NCBI GenBank assembly: GCA_011390055.1
Contig: JAABTC010000052.1
Span: forward strand, 1 to 8,979
From: Burkholderiales bacterium
GTDB taxonomy: Bacteria > Pseudomonadota > Gammaproteobacteria > Burkholderiales > Burkholderiaceae_C
DNA: 8,979 nt
Reading direction: 5' to 3'
Part shown: positions 6,038 through 8,979 of the stretch, one piece after another
Numbering within the stretch: position 1 is the first letter of the stretch
How the letters are laid out: each line of letters opens with the position of its first letter
Translations under genes and position numbers: made by a program
Notes under the pieces: model-generated
The model's input: only the letters and a program-made list of their open reading frames with translations
Databases searched by the model: none
What the model was told of the DNA's origin: nothing

Positions 6038-7345
6038 ATGACGGTCACTGTCGAAACCCTCGAAAAACTGCAACGCCGGATCACCCTGACGCTGGCCGCC
6101 GACACCATCAACGGCGAGGTCGAGTCGCGACTGCGCAAGCTCTCGCGCACGGTCAAGGCCGATGGCTTCCGGCCCGGCAAGGTGCCGATGTCGGTGGTGG
6201 CGCAGCGCTATGGCAACTCGGTGCATTACGAGGTGATGAACGACAAGGTCGGCGAGGCCTTCGCCAGCGCCGCCAACGAGGCCAAACTGCGCGTGGCCGG
6301 CGTTCCCAGCATCACGCCCAAGGAAGGCATCACCGACGGCCAGATCGCATTCGACGCCACCTTCGAGGTCTACCCCGAGGTCAAGCTGGGCGACCTGTCG
6401 GCCGTGGCGATCGAGCGCGTCTCGACCGAGGTCAGCGAAGCGGCGATCGACAAGACGGTCGACATCCTGCGCAAGCAGCGCCGCACGTTCGCGCAGCGGC
6501 CGGCCGCCGAGGGCGCCGCCGAGACGGACCGCGTGACGATCGACTTCGAGGGCAAGCTCGACGGCGAACCGTTCCAGGGCGGCAAGGCCGAGGCCTTCCA
6601 GTTCATCATCGGCGAAGGTCAGATGCTCGAGCAGTTCGACCTGGGCGTGCGCGGCATGAAGGTCGGCGAGAGCAAGACCTTCCCGGTGGCCTTCCCGGCC
6701 GACTACCAGGGCAAGGACGTGGCGGGCAAGGAAGCCGACTTCCTGGTCACCATGAAGAAAATCGAGGCGCAGCACCTGCCCGAAGTCAACGAAGCCTTCG
6801 CCAAGGCGCTGGGCATCGCCGGCGGCACCGTCGAAGCGCTGCGCGAAGACGTGAAGAAGAATCTCGACCGCGAAGTGAAGTTTCGTGTGCAAGGCCGCAA
6901 CAAGGCGGCCGTGATGGATGCGCTGGTGTCGGTGGCGCAGCTCGACCTGCCCAAGGCGCTGATCGATGCCGAGACCGAGCGCCTGGTGGAGTCGGCGCGC
7001 GCCGACCTGAAGCAACGCGGCGTGAAGGACGCTGCCAGCGCTCCGATCCCGGCCGAGCTGTTCACGGCGCAGGCCGAACGCCGCGTGCGACTGGGCCTGG
7101 TGGTGGCCGAACTGGTGCGCGCCAACAACCTGCAGGCCAAGCCCGAGCAGTTGCAGGCCCACATCGAAGAGATGAGCCAGAGCTACGAAAAGCCGGCCGA
7201 GGTGATGCGCTGGTACCTGAGCGACCGCCAGCGCATGGCCGAGGTGGAGGCGGTGGTGATCGAGAACAACGTGGCCCACCACGTGCTCGCTACCGCCCAG
7301 GTGACCGACAAGGTATTGCCGTTCGACGAGCTGATGACCCAGTGA
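6038..7345 (+). CDS. tig: Trigger factor, ribosome-associated chaperone and peptidyl-prolyl isomerase
   Basis: Trigger factor sits at the ribosome exit tunnel beside L23 and shields new chains as they emerge. The 435-residue length matches the family (about 430). The N-terminal ribosome-binding signature G43-F44-R45-P-G47-K48-V-P50 is intact and at the same positions as in E. coli. An FKBP-like isomerase domain follows at about residues 160-245 (DRVTIDFEGKLDGEPFQGG through GVRGMKVGESKTFPVAFP), then the helical C-terminal arm domain. The reading frame stays open upstream through the tRNA to 5924, but ATG 6038 is chosen because it gives the family's normal N-terminus (MTVTVETLEKLQRRI) and lies outside the tRNA. 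The Shine-Dalgarno sequence is weak (GAG at 6028-6030). With so short a leader, tig may share a transcript with the tRNA, which would then be cut out by RNase P and 3' processing. clpP follows after 46 bases. Confidence 0.97.
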   Translation: MTVTVETLEKLQRRITLTLAADTINGEVESRLRKLSRTVKADGFRPGKVPMSVVAQRYGNSVHYEVMNDKVGEAFASAANEAKLRVAGVPSITPKEGITDGQIAFDATFEVYPEVKLGDLSAVAIERVSTEVSEAAIDKTVDILRKQRRTFAQRPAAEGAAETDRVTIDFEGKLDGEPFQGGKAEAFQFIIGEGQMLEQFDLGVRGMKVGESKTFPVAFPADYQGKDVAGKEADFLVTMKKIEAQHLPEVNEAFAKALGIAGGTVEALREDVKKNLDREVKFRVQGRNKAAVMDALVSVAQLDLPKALIDAETERLVESARADLKQRGVKDAASAPIPAELFTAQAERRVRLGLVVAELVRANNLQAKPEQLQAHIEEMSQSYEKPAEVMRWYLSDRQRMAEVEAVVIENNVAHHVLATAQVTDKVLPFDELMTQ

Positions 7346-7391
7346 TGGCCCACATAATCGGCATCACCGCATCACTCCACCGAGGAACCGC

Positions 7392-8000
7392 ATGAGCGTG
7401 TATGAAACGCAGGCGTTGGGCATGGTCCCGATCGTCATCGAGCAGTCGGGCCGCGGCGAACGCGCCTACGACATCTACAGCCGCCTGCTGCGCGAGCGCA
7501 TCGTCTTCCTGGTCGGTCCGGTCAACGACGGCGTGGCCAACCTGGTGGTGGCGCAGATGCTTTTCCTCGAGAGCGAGAACCCCGACAAGGACATCTTCCT
7601 GTACATCAATTCGCCAGGCGGCAGCGTGAGCGCCGGCCTGTCGATCTTCGACACGATGAACTTCATCAAGCCCGACGTCTCGACGATGTGCATGGGCATG
7701 GCGGCCAGCATGGGTTCGTTCCTGCTGATGGCCGGTGCCAAGGGCAAGCGCCTGGCACTGCCCAATTCCCGCGTGATGATGCACCAGCCCTCGGGCGGCG
7801 CACAAGGCCAGGCCACCGACATCGAGATCCAGGCGCGCGAGATCATCAAGACGCGTGAGCAGCTGAACCGGATCTACGCCGAGCGCACCGGCAAGACGGT
7901 CGAGAAGATCACGGCCGACATGGAGCGTGACTATTGGATGTCGGCAGGCGAGGCGCGCGACTACGGCTTGATCGACCAGGTGCTCGACAAACGTCCCTGA
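7392..8000 (+). CDS. clpP: ATP-dependent Clp protease proteolytic subunit ClpP
   Basis: ClpP forms a double seven-membered ring that degrades proteins fed in by ClpX or ClpA. The 202-residue protein has the full serine-protease triad: S106 (GMAASMGS), H131 (MMHQPSGG) and D180 (MERDYW). The spacings of 25 and 49 residues match E. coli ClpP exactly (S111, H136, D185 in precursor numbering). The oxyanion-site motif NSPGGSVSAG is at 73-82. The first dozen residues (MSVYETQALGMVP) may include a short propeptide; maturation would leave a chain beginning near residues 9-11. ATG 7392 has a strong ribosome-binding site, GAGGA at 7382-7386, 5 bases upstream. The 46-base gap after tig shows no terminator, so co-transcription is likely; a CATAAT at 7353-7358 lacks a good -35 box. 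Confidence 0.98.
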   Translation: MSVYETQALGMVPIVIEQSGRGERAYDIYSRLLRERIVFLVGPVNDGVANLVVAQMLFLESENPDKDIFLYINSPGGSVSAGLSIFDTMNFIKPDVSTMCMGMAASMGSFLLMAGAKGKRLALPNSRVMMHQPSGGAQGQATDIEIQAREIIKTREQLNRIYAERTGKTVEKITADMERDYWMSAGEARDYGLIDQVLDKRP

Positions 8001-8014
8001 CGTTCCGCCCGGCC

Positions 8015-8036
8015 AACCCGCAGACGACGGGGGGTT
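8015..8036 (+). terminator. Weak hairpin after clpP, possible attenuator
   Basis: AACCCG (8015-8020) can pair with the G-rich CGGGGGGTT (8028-8036) if two G residues bulge out, leaving a loop of about 7 bases. It begins 15 bases after the clpP stop. The downstream sequence (CTGTGTGCC) is not a U-run, so intrinsic termination would be poor. At most it is a partial terminator or a processing site between clpP and clpX. Confidence 0.18.
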
Positions 8037-8075
8037 CTGTGTGCCGTGACTCACACCACGAAAAGGGCCTCTTCT

Positions 8076-8091
8076 CTGCGCCTGGGCGCAG
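8076..8091. repeat. Perfect inverted repeat in the clpP-clpX spacer
   Basis: CTGCGCC (8076-8082) and GGCGCAG (8085-8091) are exact reverse complements separated by TG; as RNA this is a 6-bp all but one G-C stem with a CTGG tetraloop. It sits 46 bases before the clpX start in a 137-base gap (8001-8137), where genes of this cluster are otherwise close. Neither strand has a T-run after it, so it is not a classical terminator. Downstream is TATCAT (8105-8110, 5 of 6 to a -10 box) with no recognisable -35 box. It may be an RNA-stability or processing hairpin, or a protein site for a clpX-specific promoter. The function is unknown. Confidence 0.4.
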
Positions 8092-8137
8092 GGGGGGCTT
8101 GCACTATCATTGAATGAGTTTCCCCCTGGGCCCATCC

Positions 8138-8979
8138 ATGCCAGAGAAAAAAGGCTCCTCCAGCGAGAAGGTTCTTTACTGCTCGTTCTGCGGCAAGAGC
8201 CAGCACGAGGTGAAGAAGCTGATCGCCGGCCCGTCGGTGTTCATCTGCGACGAGTGCATCGAGCTGTGCAACGACATCATCCGCGACGAAGTGCCTGCCG
8301 ACGCGCCGGGCACCAAGAGCGCGAAGTCCGACCTGCCCACCCCCAGCGAGATCAAGGGCAGCCTCGATTCGTACGTGATCGGTCAGGAGGTCGCCAAGCG
8401 CACCTTGTCGGTGGCGGTGTACAACCACTACAAGCGCCTGAAGCACATGGGCGGCAAGGACGAGGTCGAGCTGAGCAAGAGCAACATCCTGCTCATCGGC
8501 CCGACCGGCTCGGGCAAGACCTTGTTGGCGCAAACCCTGGCCCGGCTGCTCAACGTACCGTTCGTGATCGCCGATGCGACCACGCTCACCGAAGCGGGCT
8601 ACGTGGGCGAGGACGTCGAGAACATCATCCAGAAGCTGCTGCAGAACTGCAACTACGACGTGGAGCGGGCGCAGCGCGGCATCGTCTACATCGACGAGAT
8701 CGACAAGATCTCGCGCAAGGCCGACAACCCCAGCATCACGCGCGACGTGTCGGGCGAGGGCGTGCAGCAGGCGTTGTTGAAGCTGGTCGAGGGCACCATG
8801 GCCAGCGTGCCGCCGCAGGGCGGGCGCAAGCACCCGAACCAGGACTTCCTGCAGATCGATACCACCAACATCCTGTTCATTTGCGGCGGTGCATTCGACG
8901 GCCTCGAAAAGGTGATCCAGAACCGCACCGAGAAGTCGGGCATCGGCTTTGGCGCCACGGTGCACAGCAAGACCGAGCG
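8138..8979 (+). CDS. clpX: ATP-dependent Clp protease ATPase subunit ClpX (partial, C-terminus off the right edge)
   Basis: ClpX is the hexameric AAA+ unfoldase that recognises tagged substrates and threads them into ClpP. About 280 of the usual 420 or so residues are visible. The N-terminal zinc-binding domain has C15, C18, C37 and C40 (CSFC and CDEC). The ATPase core has Walker A G121-PTGSGKT-128, pore loop 1 G154-YVG-157, Walker B with D186-E187 (IVYIDEIDK) and the RKH pore-entrance loop at 230-232. All expected catalytic and substrate-gripping residues are present. ATG 8138 is chosen because it gives the family N-terminus (MPEKKGSSSEKVLYC). An in-frame ATG at 8114 would add eight residues (MSFPLGPS) that I do not recognise as conserved. 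Neither start has a clear Shine-Dalgarno sequence. The 137-base gap from clpP suggests its own promoter in addition to any read-through. The C-terminal small domain and the ClpP-binding IGF loop are off the edge or too near it to judge. Confidence 0.97.
   Translation, partial: MPEKKGSSSEKVLYCSFCGKSQHEVKKLIAGPSVFICDECIELCNDIIRDEVPADAPGTKSAKSDLPTPSEIKGSLDSYVIGQEVAKRTLSVAVYNHYKRLKHMGGKDEVELSKSNILLIGPTGSGKTLLAQTLARLLNVPFVIADATTLTEAGYVGEDVENIIQKLLQNCNYDVERAQRGIVYIDEIDKISRKADNPSITRDVSGEGVQQALLKLVEGTMASVPPQGGRKHPNQDFLQIDTTNILFICGGAFDGLEKVIQNRTEKSGIGFGATVHSKTE

Noticed and set aside
5951..7282. 443-codon minus-strand frame opposite tig
   Set aside because: It is the shadow of the trigger factor gene; the translation is His/Leu-rich and overlaps the tRNA.
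7342..7376. GTGATG/CATCAC inverted repeat (7342-7347, 7362-7367), the tandem GCATCACC/GCATCACT (7361-7376) and a CATAAT between tig and clpP
   Set aside because: The stem is 6 bp with a 14-base loop and no T-run, and CATAAT has no adequate -35 partner; these are consistent with chance in a short spacer.
8098..8128. Possible heat-shock (sigma32) promoter before clpX: CTTGCAC then CCCCCT
   Set aside because: The spacer is about 17 bases, longer than the usual 13-15, and the -10 part matches poorly.
8051..8965. 304-codon minus-strand frame opposite clpX
   Set aside because: It is antisense to unmistakable ClpX sequence and has no domain of its own.
1..8979. CRISPR array, insertion sequence, toxin-antitoxin, retron or defence genes
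   Set aside because: No spaced repeats, transposase, terminal repeats or related motifs were seen on either strand; all sequence longer than 140 bases is accounted for by recognised core or efflux genes.

Overview
The window is high-GC DNA of the order Burkholderiales (Betaproteobacteria). The evidence is the tRNA-Leu(UAG)–tig–clpP–clpX order, the protein sequences (ClpX begins MPEKKGSSSEK and trigger factor carries GFRPGKVP), and a strong G/C bias at third codon positions. A genus in the Rubrivivax/Leptothrix/Ideonella neighbourhood would fit, but that is an inference. There are six protein genes and one tRNA, tightly packed, with no mobile element, CRISPR array or broken gene.

Left part (1-1523, minus strand): hpnC and hpnD, overlapping by 4 bases (ATGA). 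They encode two of the three enzymes of the HpnCDE route from farnesyl diphosphate to squalene. hpnD runs off the left edge, and hpnE would be expected beyond it.

Middle (1524-5890, plus strand): a divergent control region followed by a two-gene RND efflux operon, made of a lipoprotein membrane-fusion (periplasmic adaptor) protein and a 1050-residue inner-membrane proton-driven pump. The control region has a good sigma70-type promoter (TTGACA, 17 bases, TACATT). A perfect 9+9 inverted repeat of TetR-operator type overlaps its -10 element and predicted start point. A second 7+7 dyad follows, two helical turns further on, and includes part of the likely ribosome-binding site. No repressor gene and no outer-membrane channel gene lie in the window, so the pump probably relies on a distant or genome-wide TolC-type channel and a regulator encoded elsewhere.

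Right part (5918-8979, plus strand): tRNA-Leu(UAG), then tig (trigger factor), clpP and the first two thirds of clpX. This is the conserved protein-folding and protein-turnover cluster; lon is often next, but lies outside. The tRNA ends only 33 bases before tig. clpX is set apart from clpP by a 137-base gap with small inverted repeats.

I found no convincing new biological system. The most interesting part is the pump's control region: a strong promoter, two dyads on one helix face, and a -35 element overlapping the neighbouring gene's start codon. The next is the pump's arginine in place of the usual proton-relay lysine.
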